DNA of 64,000 nt from Aureimonas populi (GTDB lineage: Bacteria; Pseudomonadota; Alphaproteobacteria; Rhizobiales; Rhizobiaceae). How positions within the stretch are numbered: the first letter of the stretch is position 1; every line of letters begins with the position of its first letter. The DNA is taken from assembly GCF_017815515.1 (NCBI RefSeq), contig NZ_CP072611.1:3720001-3784000 (forward strand), written 5' to 3'. Made by a program: the position numbers and the translations under genes. Below the pieces are notes generated by a model. The model ran no database searches. It was not told where the DNA came from and worked only from the letters and a program-made list of their open reading frames with translations. Below, piece after piece: positions 38,275 through 47,106 of this stretch.

Positions 38275-39465
38275 ATGACACAAGCGAGGACCGCTCCGGT
38301 TGCGCCCGTGCGCGACCATCGCATTGATTTCTATCGGGGTATCGCCCTGGCGATGATCTTCGTCAATCACATCCCCGGCGTCCTGTACGAGCGGTTCACC
38401 TCGCGCAATTTCGGCTTTTCCGATTCGGCCGAGCTCTTCGTCTTCCTGGCGGGCTTCGCCTCGGCCTACGCCTATGGGCGGCCGTTTCTGGCGGGTAATC
38501 CGCTGGTGGCCAGCATCCGGGCGCTGCGGCGGGCGGGCGTCCTCTATCTCGTGCACATGGCGCTCACCATGGCCACGATCGGCCTTTTCGTCTGGGCCGC
38601 GATGGCCTTTGGCGAGGGTGCGCTCATCAACCATCTGGGTCTCGGCCATCTCCTGACGCGCACGCTCGACACGCTCTTGGGCCTTGCCACCCTTGGCCAC
38701 CAGTTCGGCTATGTGAACATCCTGCCGATGTACATGGTGCTGCTGGTCTTCCTGCCCGCGCTCCTCCTCATCCTGCGCGCCTTCGGCGCGCGCGCCATGA
38801 TGGCCGCCTCGGTGGCCTTCTGGATCGCGTGCGGGGTCTGGCGGCTCAACATGCCGAACTATCCCAATCCCGGCGGCTGGTTCTTCAATCCCTTCGCCTG
38901 GCAGGTGATCTTCGCCGCCGGGCTTTATTGCGGCCTGATGAAGATGGAGGGCAAGGCGGCGATCGCCTATCGGCCCTGGGTCTTCGCGGCCGCGCTGGCC
39001 TTCCTGGCCTATTCGCTCCACGTGACGGTGAACGCGCTCTGGCACTGGCAGACGTCGCTGCCGTTCCACTTCCTCATCAAGGATATCGACAAGACCTTCG
39101 CCACCCTCCCCCGGGTCCTGCATCTTCTGGCGCTGGTCTATGTCTTCGCCTATCTGCCGCGCTTCCTGCCCTCGCTACGTGTCTCGCGCGAGAATCCGCT
39201 GGCGGCGATGGGCCGGCATAGCCTGCCGGTCTTCGCCCTCGGCACCATGCTCTCGCTCAGCGCGCAGGTCGTGCGCTTCGTGCGCGAGCCCGGCTTTCTG
39301 CTCGACACCGCCCTGGTCGGCGGCGGACTGCTTCTGCAAGTCGCGCTGGCCGCCTATCTCGATTGGTGGCGCGTGGCCTCGCGCAAGCCGCGCTCCCAGC
39401 CCGCCGAGCGCATGGCGGCCGGCACCCCCGCCATGCCTCTCGGGCAAGCGCCGGCCAGGAGATAG
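38275..39465 (+). CDS. opgC: OpgC-type membrane acyltransferase (glucan succinyl transfer)
   Basis: A 396-residue membrane protein of the OpgC family, which adds succinyl groups to periplasmic glucans. About ten hydrophobic segments; conserved N-terminal DHRIDFYRGIALAMIFVNHI containing the Asp/Arg/His typical of acyltransferase-3-like proteins; NFGFSDSAELFVFLAGF; MPNYPNPGGWFFNPFAWQ. It follows opgH by 15 bp, so substitution enzyme and backbone enzymes are co-expressed. This gives negatively charged glucans. Confidence 0.9.
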   Translation: MTQARTAPVAPVRDHRIDFYRGIALAMIFVNHIPGVLYERFTSRNFGFSDSAELFVFLAGFASAYAYGRPFLAGNPLVASIRALRRAGVLYLVHMALTMATIGLFVWAAMAFGEGALINHLGLGHLLTRTLDTLLGLATLGHQFGYVNILPMYMVLLVFLPALLLILRAFGARAMMAASVAFWIACGVWRLNMPNYPNPGGWFFNPFAWQVIFAAGLYCGLMKMEGKAAIAYRPWVFAAALAFLAYSLHVTVNALWHWQTSLPFHFLIKDIDKTFATLPRVLHLLALVYVFAYLPRFLPSLRVSRENPLAAMGRHSLPVFALGTMLSLSAQVVRFVREPGFLLDTALVGGGLLLQVALAAYLDWWRVASRKPRSQPAERMAAGTPAMPLGQAPARR

Positions 39466-39468
39466 GCC

Positions 39469-39672
39469 ATGCGCAACGATTCTTCCCATCCCTTCTTCCG
39501 CCCGCTCTGGCGGCGCGTGCTGGTGGTGGCCTTCTGCCTGGCCTGGTCCGCTATCGAATGGTACAATGATCAGACGTTCTGGGGCGTCCTGACGCTTTTG
39601 ATCGCCGCCTACGGCGTCTGGGCCCTGTTCCTGAATTTCGATGCGGGCCCGGCCTCCGGGGAAGAGCGCTAA
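39469..39672 (+). CDS. DUF3329-like small membrane protein
   Basis: A 67-residue protein with two hydrophobic segments (about 17-30 and 36-53) and the pattern PLWRRVLVVAFCLAWSAIEW, TFWGVLTLLIAAYGVW. It resembles small proteins annotated as DUF3329. Last gene of the opg operon, three bases after opgC; its stop overlaps that of the convergent cobT. Role unknown. Confidence 0.72.
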   Translation: MRNDSSHPFFRPLWRRVLVVAFCLAWSAIEWYNDQTFWGVLTLLIAAYGVWALFLNFDAGPASGEER

Positions 39673-40685
39673 AGCTTCTTCGAAACCCCGGTCTGCTCGA
39701 AGGTCGCCATGCCCGAATGCACGGCCGCGGCGGCCTTAACGATACCGGCCGCGAGGGCGGCCCCGGTGCCCTCCCCCAGCCTCATGCCCAGCGCCAGGAG
39801 CGGCACCTTGCCGAGGCGCTCCAGCGCCTGCCGGTGCCCCGGCTCGGCGGACACATGGGCGAAGAGGCAGTGGTCCAGCGCCGTTTCATCGAGCTTGAAG
39901 AGAACCGCGGCCGCCGCGGTGGTGGCGAAGCCATCGAGAATCACCGGCACGCGCTGGAGCCGCGCGGCCAGGATGGCGCCCGCGATGGCCGCCATCTCGC
40001 GCCCACCCAGCCGGCGCAACACCTCCAGCGGATCGGCCAGATGAGCGCGATGCAGCGCCAGCGCCTCCTCCACCACGGCCGTCTTGCGCGCCACGCCCTG
40101 TGCGTCCAGCCCCGTGCCGGGGCCGACCCATTCGCTCGCGGCCCCGTTGAACAGCGCGGCGAGAACGGCCGCCGCCGAGGTCGTGTTGCCGATGCCCATC
40201 TCGCCCAGGCACAGAAGGTCCGGGCTGCCCTCCAGGCACTCCATGCCGAAGGCCATGGTGGCGGCGCAGGCCTTTTCGTCCAGCGCGGCTCCCGTCGTGA
40301 AATCCTGCGTGGGAAAGTCCAGCGCGAGGTCGAACACCTTGAGGCCCAGATCGTAGGCGGCGCAGATCTGGTTGATCGCCGCGCCCCCCGCCGCGAAGGT
40401 CTCCACCATCTGACGCGTCACTTCCGACGGGTAGGCCGAAACGCCGCGCGCGGCCACGCCGTGGGTGCCCGCGAAGATCGCCACCACCGGCCGCCGCACG
40501 GCCGGCGCGCGCCCCTGCCAGGCCGAGAGCCAGTCCGAAAGATCCTCGATGCGCCCGAGCGAGCCCGCGGGCTTGACCAGTTCCGCCTCGCGATGGCGCT
40601 TGGCGTGGAGCGCGGAACGGTCCGGCCCCTCCATCCGGGCAAGAAGGGCGCGGATATCGTCGAAGGGCAGGCCGGTGGCGGACAT
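39669..40685 (-). CDS. cobT: Nicotinate-nucleotide:dimethylbenzimidazole phosphoribosyltransferase
   Basis: Makes alpha-ribazole phosphate for the lower ligand of cobalamin. The 338-residue protein shows KPAGSLGRIEDLSDWLSAWQ, VAIFAGTHGVAARGVSAYP, LGEMGIGNTTSAAAV and the catalytic-glutamate region GMRLGEGTGAALA. ATG 40685 (MSATGLPF) has GGAAG at good spacing; an upstream ATG at 40709 has none. No cobalamin riboswitch is evident upstream. Divergent from the TSUP permease. Confidence 0.95.
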   Translation of the reverse strand: MSATGLPFDDIRALLARMEGPDRSALHAKRHREAELVKPAGSLGRIEDLSDWLSAWQGRAPAVRRPVVAIFAGTHGVAARGVSAYPSEVTRQMVETFAAGGAAINQICAAYDLGLKVFDLALDFPTQDFTTGAALDEKACAATMAFGMECLEGSPDLLCLGEMGIGNTTSAAAVLAALFNGAASEWVGPGTGLDAQGVARKTAVVEEALALHRAHLADPLEVLRRLGGREMAAIAGAILAARLQRVPVILDGFATTAAAAVLFKLDETALDHCLFAHVSAEPGHRQALERLGKVPLLALGMRLGEGTGAALAAGIVKAAAAVHSGMATFEQTGVSKKL

Positions 40686-40830
40686 CGGGACACTTCCAGG
40701 AATTGGCATGGCGGGCGTGTGCGCGTCATAGGCGCGAAGGGGCCGGCAGGCAAATCGGCCGCCGCGCCCTTCTCAAAGCCGGCGGCGCGCGTTACAGCCG
40801 GGCGCCCTTCCCGCAACGAGCGGCCCCATC

Positions 40831-41580
40831 ATGTCCCCCGAACTCGTCATCGTCCTTCTCGTCGGCGCTGCCTTTGCCGCCGGCTACATGGACGCCATTG
40901 CCGGCGGCGGTGGAATGATCATCATCCCCTCCCTCCTGCTGGCCGGCCTCGACCCGGTGTCGGCGCTGGGCACGGCCAAGCTCCAGGCCCTGTTCGGCAG
41001 CGGCTCGGCCTCCATCGCCTTTGTGCGGAAGGGGCATGTGGGCCCGCGCGAAGTGCTGCCCGCCATGGCCTTGTCGGCCGGCGGGGCGGCGCTCGGCGCG
41101 CTTCTGGCGCAATATGTGCCGGGAGACCTCCTCGCCGCGATCCTGCCGTTCCTGCTGATCGGCATCGCCATCTATTTCGCCCTGAAGCCGGGCATCTCCG
41201 ACATCGACCGCGAAAGGCGCCTGACGCCCTTCCTGTTCGCGCTCCTCGTGGTGCCGGCGATCGGCTTCTACGACGGCGTCTTCGGGCCCGGCGCCGGCTC
41301 CTTCTTCATGCTCGCCTTCGTCGGCCTTGCCGGCTACGGCGTGCTGAAAGCGACCGCGCACACGAAGCTGCTCAACTTCGCCTCCAATGTCGGGGCCTTT
41401 CTCGTCTTCGCCGCCTTCGGCTCGGTGCACTGGTCCCTCGGGCTGGCCATGGGGTTGGCGCAGTTCGCCGGCGCCCAGCTCGGCGCGGCATCGGCCATGC
41501 GCTTCGGCGCGGCCCTCATCCGCCCGCTTCTCGTCACCGTCTGCCTCGCGCTGGCGGCCCGCCTCCTGTGGACGAGCTGA
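40831..41580 (+). CDS. TSUP family (TauE/SafE) membrane permease
   Basis: A 249-residue permease with eight hydrophobic segments in two repeats, typical of the TauE/SafE family that exports or imports sulfite, sulfoacetate or related anions. Conserved AGYMDAIAGGGGMIIIPSLL, ALGTAKLQALFGSGSASIAF, GFYDGVFGPGAGSFFMLAFV and THTK-like AHTKLLNFASNVGAF are all present. Substrate unknown. Confidence 0.88.
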   Translation: MSPELVIVLLVGAAFAAGYMDAIAGGGGMIIIPSLLLAGLDPVSALGTAKLQALFGSGSASIAFVRKGHVGPREVLPAMALSAGGAALGALLAQYVPGDLLAAILPFLLIGIAIYFALKPGISDIDRERRLTPFLFALLVVPAIGFYDGVFGPGAGSFFMLAFVGLAGYGVLKATAHTKLLNFASNVGAFLVFAAFGSVHWSLGLAMGLAQFAGAQLGAASAMRFGAALIRPLLVTVCLALAARLLWTS

Positions 41581-41583
41581 GCG

Positions 41584-42435
41584 TCAGTCCTCGCGCGCGG
41601 CGAAGTCCCGGAAGGCCTGCGCATGGTCCGGGTGCCAGCGCGAGAGCGGCGGCCGGTTGTGGACGATGTCGCCGGCAGCCCAGGCGATGCGCTTCTCGTC
41701 CATGTTCCGGCTCACCTCTCCGTCGGGGCACAGTATGTAGAAATCGCCCGCTTCCAGCCGCTCCAGCATGAAGGCCACCGTCTCCTCCGGCGTCCACGCC
41801 CCTTCCGGCTTCTCCTGCCGCCCCCGCGCGGTGAGCCCGGTGAAGACGAAGCCGGGAATGAGGAGCGCGGCGCCGACACGGCAGCCCTCGCGCGTGCGCA
41901 ACTCGTGCGCCAGCGCCTCGGTGAAAGCCTTCACGCCCGCCTTGGAGACATTGTAGGCCGGATCGCCCGGCGGCGTGGTGATGCCCTGCTTGGAGCCGGT
42001 GTTGAGGATGAGCCCCGGCTCGCCATGGGCCATCATCGCCGGGCCGAAGACGCGCGTGCCGGTGATGACGCCGCCCAGATTGACCGAGAGAACGGCGTCC
42101 CACTGCGCCTGCTCGCCGAAGATCGAGGAACCGGGCTGGATGCCGGCATTGTTCATCAGCACATGAACCGGCCCGAGCGTGCGACCGACATGGGCCGCCG
42201 TGCGCTCCATGCCCTGCCGGTCGGTGACGTCGCAGGCGGCCGCCACGACCCGCTCGTCGGAACCGGCGAGCGCGGCCAGCTCGTCACGGGCGCTGGCCAG
42301 CCCCTCCATGGTGCGGTCCACGATGGCGACCTTCATGCCGGCGCGCACGAAGGCTTTCGCGGCGGCAAGGCCGATGCCGGAGGCTGCGCCGGTGATGACG
42401 GCGGTCCGCTCGGGTGCGATGGCGGGATGAGGCAT
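41584..42435 (-). CDS. Short-chain dehydrogenase/reductase
   Basis: A 283-residue NAD(P)-dependent oxidoreductase: [19 protein letters not shown] (cofactor loop), Asp after beta2 ([11 protein letters not shown] preference likely), [24 protein letters not shown] (catalytic Ser) and [12 protein letters not shown] (Tyr-x3-Lys). The C-terminal ~60 residues are longer than in the minimal fold. Substrate unknown. Convergent with the TSUP gene, four bases between stops; 30 bp after the hydrolase gene, probable operon. Confidence 0.88.
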   Translation of the reverse strand: MPHPAIAPERTAVITGAASGIGLAAAKAFVRAGMKVAIVDRTMEGLASARDELAALAGSDERVVAAACDVTDRQGMERTAAHVGRTLGPVHVLMNNAGIQPGSSIFGEQAQWDAVLSVNLGGVITGTRVFGPAMMAHGEPGLILNTGSKQGITTPPGDPAYNVSKAGVKAFTEALAHELRTREGCRVGAALLIPGFVFTGLTARGRQEKPEGAWTPEETVAFMLERLEAGDFYILCPDGEVSRNMDEKRIAWAAGDIVHNRPPLSRWHPDHAQAFRDFAARED

Positions 42436-42465
42436 GTGTCTTTTCCGGCTTTGCTTTGCGTTGGT

Positions 42466-43245
42466 TCAGGCCTGTCGCGCGTCGCGAACGAGGTCGGACA
42501 CGGCGCTCTCCATGCGCGCCAGATCCTCCTCGCGCGCGAGGCGGTGGTCGCCATCGGCGACAAGCGTAAGGACGACGCCCTCGCCGGGCAGGTGCGAAAC
42601 GAGCTCCAGCGCGTGGTCGTAGGGCACGTCCGGGTCTGCCATGCCCTGGATGATGCGCACCGGGCAGCCGGTATCGATGGGCCCGTCCATCACCGCCGCC
42701 CGGCAGCCGTCGTCGAGAAGGCCCTGCGTGTAGACTGTCGGCTCCGGTCCGTAGTCGGAGGGGCGCGCGATGAAGCCGTCACGTTCCAGCGCCACGCATT
42801 CCGGCCCCGTCAGCGAAGGCTCGACGAGGCGGCTGGTGAAGTCGGGCGCAGGCGCGAGCAGCAGGAGCGACGCCACGCGGCCCGCCTCCAGCTCACGCGC
42901 CAGCCGCAACGCGATCCACGCGCCCATGGACGAGCCGACGAGGATGAGCGCGCCGCTCGTCTGCGCCTCGATCACGGCCCTCGCCTCGGCCGTCCACCCC
43001 GTGATCGTCCCGTCCTCGAAACGCCCGTCCGATTCGCCGTGGCCCGAATAGTCGAGCCGCAGGAAGCTCCATCCCGCACCGCGCGCCATCTCGCTCAGCC
43101 GCTCGGCCTTGGTGCCGCGCATGTCGGAGCGGTAGCCGCCGAGCCAGACGATCGTCGGCCCCTCTCCCTCCACCTTGAGGAAGGCGAGACGCCGCGGCGC
43201 GCCGGCGATGGAGACCTCGTGGAAGGAGGGGGGCTGTTCCGTCAT
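42466..43245 (-). CDS. Alpha/beta hydrolase
   Basis: A 259-residue serine hydrolase similar to ABHD10-like thioesterases that commonly precede infC in Hyphomicrobiales. Visible features: [17 protein letters not shown] (oxyanion region), [10 protein letters not shown], nucleophile elbow GSSMG with Ser106, [11 protein letters not shown] (acid) and [10 protein letters not shown] (His). No signal peptide. Divergent from infC, followed by the SDR gene. Confidence 0.87.
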   Translation of the reverse strand: MTEQPPSFHEVSIAGAPRRLAFLKVEGEGPTIVWLGGYRSDMRGTKAERLSEMARGAGWSFLRLDYSGHGESDGRFEDGTITGWTAEARAVIEAQTSGALILVGSSMGAWIALRLARELEAGRVASLLLLAPAPDFTSRLVEPSLTGPECVALERDGFIARPSDYGPEPTVYTQGLLDDGCRAAVMDGPIDTGCPVRIIQGMADPDVPYDHALELVSHLPGEGVVLTLVADGDHRLAREEDLARMESAVSDLVRDARQA

Positions 43246-43473
43246 CGGCTGGTCGTTCCTTTCGCGTGTTTCTCTTCCGTCATGCCTTCATTTCAGCGCC
43301 GTATCGACAAAATCGCCGCAGTGCGACGTGAATTCGCATGCCGAGCGTGCTATATGCGCATTTGCCGGTCATCGCGACGCGCGCGTAAACGTGTGCCCGA
43401 AGCCGGATTGGCAGGAGCCGCAGGGCTTTTTCCGCACCGGAATCTGTGTCGTCAACTTCAGGAGACAACGACC

Positions 43474-44013
43474 ATTCGCAGACCATTTCGCGCGCCGCCG
43501 GCCCAGAAGGAAGGGCCGCGCTCCAACCGGGACATCCGGGTTCCCGCCGTCCAACTGATCGACGCTGACGGCCAGAATCGCGGCCAGGTTCCGACCCAGG
43601 AGGCCATGGCGCTGGCCGAGGAAGCCGGTCTCGATCTCGTGGAGATCGTGCCGACCGCCAATCCGCCCGTCTGCAAGATCCTCGATCTCGGTAAGCTCAA
43701 ATATGAGGGCCAGAAGAAGGCCGCCGAGGCGCGCAGGCGCCAGAAGACCATCGAGGTCAAAGAGATCAAGATGCGTCCCAACATCGACGATCACGACTAC
43801 GAGACGAAGATGAAGGCCGTCCGGCGCTTCTTCGACGAGGGCGACAAGGTCAAGGTGACGTTGCGCTTCCGTGGCCGCGAGATGGCGCACCAGGAGCTCG
43901 GCATGAAGCTCTTGAACCGCGTGCGCGAGGAGACGGCCGAAATCTCCAAGGTGGAGGCCGAGCCCAAGCTCGAAGGCCGCCAGATGATGATGGTGCTGGC
44001 CCCCAAGGGCTGA
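43474..44013 (+). CDS. infC: Translation initiation factor IF-3 with ATT start
   Basis: Binds the 30S subunit, prevents 50S association and checks the start codon. The 179-residue protein reads [20 protein letters not shown] at the N-terminus, then [45 protein letters not shown] and [18 protein letters not shown]. The only start with a good ribosome-binding site is ATT 43474 (AGGAG at 43460-43464). Non-AUG starts are the hallmark of infC and allow IF-3 to repress its own translation. Unusually, rpmI does not follow directly. Confidence 0.96.
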   Translation: MRRPFRAPPAQKEGPRSNRDIRVPAVQLIDADGQNRGQVPTQEAMALAEEAGLDLVEIVPTANPPVCKILDLGKLKYEGQKKAAEARRRQKTIEVKEIKMRPNIDDHDYETKMKAVRRFFDEGDKVKVTLRFRGREMAHQELGMKLLNRVREETAEISKVEAEPKLEGRQMMMVLAPKG

Positions 44014-44045
44014 CGCCCGGGGCTTCGAGGGGCCTTTGACTGCGT

Positions 44046-44939
44046 TCAGGCGATGAAGCGCGGGCGGGGCATCAGGATGACGACGAGGTGCTCCGGCTGC
44101 GCCGGGGCGCCCTCGGTACGTGTCACGAAGCATGAGCCAGGCGTTGCCAGGTTGATGACAACCCCCTCCCCCCTGGCCGGGTCGACGCAGGATACGGTCG
44201 CGCGGCAGCCTCGGCCGAAGAGGAGGCGGCCCATGGCTTTCTCGAACGCGTCGTCCGCGCTGGCCGAACGGAGGCGAAAGCGCCCGTGATGCCCAACCGG
44301 CATGAACACGGCGCGGGAGGACAACACGTCCTCGGCGGCGACGTTCGCGGCCAGGATGCGGCGCTCGCGCGAGAGCAGCGCGGTGCCGTGTCTTAGCGCA
44401 TCCCAGGCGATGTCGATGTCCTCGCGGGCAGGAACAGCACCGGTTCCGATATGGTGGCGCGTGCGAAAAGCGCCGGCCAGCACGGGGCCGAGCCGCGTCA
44501 GCATACCCGCGATCGAAGGAAGCGAACCCCGCGCCCCCGCGGGCGGACGTACCACAATGCTCCAGAGCCGCCCCGCCCCGCGATGCAGCACGAGCCTGAC
44601 GCCGGTGGGCATGGCCTGTGCACCCGGCCGGTGCGCCAGCACGACCTTGCCGGGCTCCATACCGGCCATTGAGCCATCGGCACTTAGCCCTTCCCGCAGA
44701 CCGAACGGGCGCATGCCACGGCGCGTCAGATGCAGCCGGCCAAACCCATTCCGCTCCGTCATTTCGCTGGGCTCGCTCGTCAATTCGCAGCGCGAACCAG
44801 GGAAATGCCGAGCGATCGCCTCGATCACGCCGCTCCACAGGGCCGGCGCCAAGGAGGCGCGACGAGCGAGATCCTCGATGTCCTGAAGGTTATCGGGATA
44901 GGGGCGAACGTCCATAAATGCCGTCCAAGCAACGTGCAT
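44046..44939 (-). CDS. LuxR-type regulator-like protein lacking the HTH domain
   Basis: A 297-residue protein that resembles the sensory part of rhizobial PAS-like/LuxR regulators. The N-terminal region (about 10-50, LAPALWSGVIEAIARHFPGS) and a central LGPVLAGAFRTRHH helix precede a PAS-like stretch, WDALRHGTALLSRERRILAA, NVAAEDVLSSRAVF. Those proteins normally end in a LuxR HTH, but here the frame stops after HLVVILMPRPRFIA, only 32 bases from the end of convergent infC, leaving no room for one. It is either truncated or a DNA-binding-deficient derivative. ATG 44939 lies in a palindrome; ATG 44915 is an alternative. Confidence 0.65.
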   Translation of the reverse strand: MHVAWTAFMDVRPYPDNLQDIEDLARRASLAPALWSGVIEAIARHFPGSRCELTSEPSEMTERNGFGRLHLTRRGMRPFGLREGLSADGSMAGMEPGKVVLAHRPGAQAMPTGVRLVLHRGAGRLWSIVVRPPAGARGSLPSIAGMLTRLGPVLAGAFRTRHHIGTGAVPAREDIDIAWDALRHGTALLSRERRILAANVAAEDVLSSRAVFMPVGHHGRFRLRSASADDAFEKAMGRLLFGRGCRATVSCVDPARGEGVVINLATPGSCFVTRTEGAPAQPEHLVVILMPRPRFIA

Positions 44940-44955
44940 ATGTTTTATACACGTT
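44931..44955. promoter_or_regulatory. Palindrome over the start codon of the regulator-like gene
   Basis: AACGTG (44931-44936) and CACGTT (44950-44955) are perfect arms; inside them ATA/TAT also pair around an A/T-rich core. The dyad overlaps the ATG at 44939 of the minus-strand gene. GGAGGAT (44962-44956, minus) lies just upstream. A protein bound here would block that gene. Confidence 0.45.
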
Positions 44956-45135
44956 ATCCTCCAACTGATACCACAATATGCGCGGTTCCTGTGGGAGAGG
45001 TTTCTCGGGGCTTGCGTTCACCTCGCCTCGCGGTCTAAAAAGCGCGCGCGTCAAAATTCCAGGGAGTCGGCCGGCAGGGCATGCCGTGTCGGCTCCAAAT
45101 GCTGTCGCGCCCTCCCGGCCTTGCGCATCGGGTCT

Positions 45136-45150
45136 GCCGCTTACCGCGGC
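45136..45150 (+). promoter_or_regulatory. Small stem-loop in the rpmI leader
   Basis: GCCGC (45136-45140), loop TTACC, GCGGC (45146-45150), about 40 bases before the rpmI ATG. The leader 44956-45188 must hold the rpmI-rplT promoter since infC is not adjacent. It could take part in ribosomal-protein autoregulation, which is known for this operon in other bacteria, but no consensus structure was recognised. Confidence 0.3.
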
Positions 45151-45188
45151 GGAGAGAGGGGATCGCGGCTCCACCCCAGGAGAGCAAA

Positions 45189-45389
45189 ATGCCCAAGATG
45201 AAGACCAAGGCGAGCGCCAAGAAGCGCTTCCGCATGACCGCCACCGGCAAGGTGAAGGCTGGTGCCGCCGGCAAGCGCCACGGCATGATTAAACGCTCCA
45301 ACGACTTCATCCGCAATGCGCGCGGGACGATGATTTTGTCCGAGCCCGATACGCGGATCGTCAAGATCTATATGCCTTACAACCGCTAA
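45189..45389 (+). CDS. rpmI: 50S ribosomal protein bL35
   Basis: A 66-residue basic ribosomal protein: [33 protein letters not shown], then [17 protein letters not shown]. Starts at ATG 45189 right after AGGAG. First gene of rpmI-rplT; the rplT start is 53 bp downstream. Confidence 0.97.
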   Translation: MPKMKTKASAKKRFRMTATGKVKAGAAGKRHGMIKRSNDFIRNARGTMILSEPDTRIVKIYMPYNR

Positions 45390-45442
45390 GCGGCCAGGGT
45401 TCAAAGATTTTAGACGGCTATACATTTTAAGGAGCGAAGATC

Positions 45443-45859
45443 ATGGCACGCGTTAAGCGGGGCGTTACGTCCCACGCCAAGCACAAGAAGGTTCTGAAGG
45501 CCGCGAAGGGCTTTTACGGCCGCCGCAAGAATACCATCCGCGCCGCCAAGGCGGCGGTGGATCGCGCCAAGCAATATGCCACGCGCGACCGCCGCACCAA
45601 GAAGCGCAACTTCCGCGCCCTGTGGGTCCAGCGCATCAACGCCGCCGTGCGCGAGCACGGGCTGACCTACGGCCGCTTCATCGACGGGCTGAACAAGGCC
45701 GGCATCGAGGTGGACCGCAAGGTGCTCTCCGACATCGCCATCCATGAGCCGGAAGCGTTCGCCGCCCTGGTCGGCGAGGCCAAGAACGCGCTCTCCTACA
45801 TCAAGGAGACCAGCGAGACGGCCCATGCCGCCGCCATCGGCGAGAAGCGCGCGGCCTGA
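45443..45859 (+). CDS. rplT: 50S ribosomal protein bL20
   Basis: A 138-residue 23S rRNA-binding protein needed early in 50S assembly. [57 protein letters not shown] and [20 protein letters not shown] are all present; the alanine-rich C-terminal tail is longer than in E. coli, as usual in alphaproteobacteria. AAGGAG precedes ATG 45443. Followed by a strong terminator. Confidence 0.97.
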   Translation: MARVKRGVTSHAKHKKVLKAAKGFYGRRKNTIRAAKAAVDRAKQYATRDRRTKKRNFRALWVQRINAAVREHGLTYGRFIDGLNKAGIEVDRKVLSDIAIHEPEAFAALVGEAKNALSYIKETSETAHAAAIGEKRAA

Positions 45860-45882
45860 GCCGCATTGCCTTCCCGACATTG

Positions 45883-45913
45883 AAAAGGCCCGGCCGCCGC
45901 GCCGGGCCTTTTT
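45883..45913 (+). terminator. Rho-independent terminator after rplT
   Basis: AAGGCCCGGC (45885-45894), six-base loop, GCCGGGCCTT (45901-45910), then TTT: a canonical terminator separating rpmI-rplT from pheS. Confidence 0.92.
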
Positions 45914-46013
45914 CGTTGGAGCTTGCGCTTTGCGCCGCCCCCGCCCTTGTCGTAAGGAACCTCCGAAACGAGAGGCTGCCCCCGAGCGGCCAGGCGAAAA
46001 GGACGATGAGACG

Positions 46014-47096
46014 GTGAGCGATCTCTCCGCGCTGGAAGCGAACTATCTTTCCGACATCGAGGCGGCCGGCGACGATGCCGCGCTGGAGGCCGTGCGCCTA
46101 GCCGCGCTCGGCAAGAAAGGGGAGATTTCGGAGCGGCTGAAGAGCCTGGGCAGGATGAGCCCGGATGAGCGCAGGGAGGCCGGCCCTGCCCTCAACGGCC
46201 TGCGCGACCGCGTGCAGGCCGCGATTCTCGCCCGCCGCGAAATCCTCGCCGATACCGCCATCGAAGCGCGCCTGAAGGCCGAGACACTCGATGTCACCCT
46301 GCCCGTGCGCTCCTCCCCGCTTTCGCGCGGGCGTATCCATCCGATCAGCCAGGTGGTGGACGAGATCACCGCCATCTTCGCCGATCTCGGCTTCGCCATC
46401 GCCGAAGGGCCGGACATCGAGACCGACCACTACAATTTCACCGCGCTGAACTTCCCCGAGGGCCATCCGGCGCGGGAGATGCACGACACCTTCTTCCTCA
46501 AGCCGGATGCGGCGGGCGAGCGGCGCGTTCTGCGCACCCACACCTCGCCGGTGCAGATCCGCACCATGGAGAAGCAGAAGCCGCCGATCCGCATCGTCAT
46601 TCCCGGCAAGACCTACCGGCAGGATTCGGACGCGACTCACACGCCCATGTTCCACCAGGTGGAAGGGCTGGTGATCGACAGCTCGGCCAATGTCGCCAAC
46701 ATGAAGTGGGTGCTGACCGAGTTCTGCAAGGCCTTCTTCGAGGTGCCTTCGCTCAACATGCGCTTCCGCCCCTCCTTCTTCCCCTTCACCGAGCCCTCGC
46801 TGGAGGTGGATATCCAGTGCGACCGCTCGGGCTCGGAGGTGCGCTTCGGCGAGGGCACGGACTGGATGGAGATCCTCGGCTGCGGCATGGTGCACCCCAA
46901 CGTCCTGCGTGGCGTCGGGCTCGATCCGGACGAGGTGCAGGGCTTCGCCTGGGGCATGGGGATCGACCGGATCGCCATGCTGAAATATGGCATGCCTGAC
47001 CTGCGCGCCTTCTTCGACGCCGATGTGCGCTGGGTGGAGCATTACGGCTTCCGCCCGCTCGACATGCCCACGCTCTTCTCGGGCCTCAGCGCGTAG
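46014..47096 (+). CDS. pheS: Phenylalanine-tRNA ligase alpha subunit
   Basis: Catalytic subunit of the heterotetrameric enzyme that charges tRNA-Phe. The 360-residue protein has an N-terminal coiled coil (about 1-90) and the class II core: [44 protein letters not shown] (motif 2 region), [20 protein letters not shown] and [31 protein letters not shown] (motif 3). GTG 46014 with AAGGA (45999-46003) is the start; no ATG is available in frame. pheT is not adjacent, lying 1.5 kb downstream. Confidence 0.95.
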   Translation: MSDLSALEANYLSDIEAAGDDAALEAVRLAALGKKGEISERLKSLGRMSPDERREAGPALNGLRDRVQAAILARREILADTAIEARLKAETLDVTLPVRSSPLSRGRIHPISQVVDEITAIFADLGFAIAEGPDIETDHYNFTALNFPEGHPAREMHDTFFLKPDAAGERRVLRTHTSPVQIRTMEKQKPPIRIVIPGKTYRQDSDATHTPMFHQVEGLVIDSSANVANMKWVLTEFCKAFFEVPSLNMRFRPSFFPFTEPSLEVDIQCDRSGSEVRFGEGTDWMEILGCGMVHPNVLRGVGLDPDEVQGFAWGMGIDRIAMLKYGMPDLRAFFDADVRWVEHYGFRPLDMPTLFSGLSA

Positions 47097-47106
47097 CAGG
47101 CAGGCT

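Noticed and set aside
36379..39123. A minus-strand open frame of 914 codons opposite opgH and opgC
   Set aside because: Shadow frame; the plus strand has conserved glucan enzymes with intact catalytic motifs.
40686..40830. A cobalamin riboswitch upstream of cobT
   Set aside because: The interval is only about 145 bp shared with a divergent gene and lacks the B12-box-like sequence.
41623..43473. A long N-terminal extension of infC (about 617 codons upstream in frame)
   Set aside because: This part is antisense to the SDR and hydrolase genes and not conserved; IF-3 begins at ATT 43474.
45860..46013. A phenylalanine attenuator before pheS
   Set aside because: The hairpin at 45883-45913 is a plain terminator close to rplT, and no leader peptide rich in Phe codons follows.
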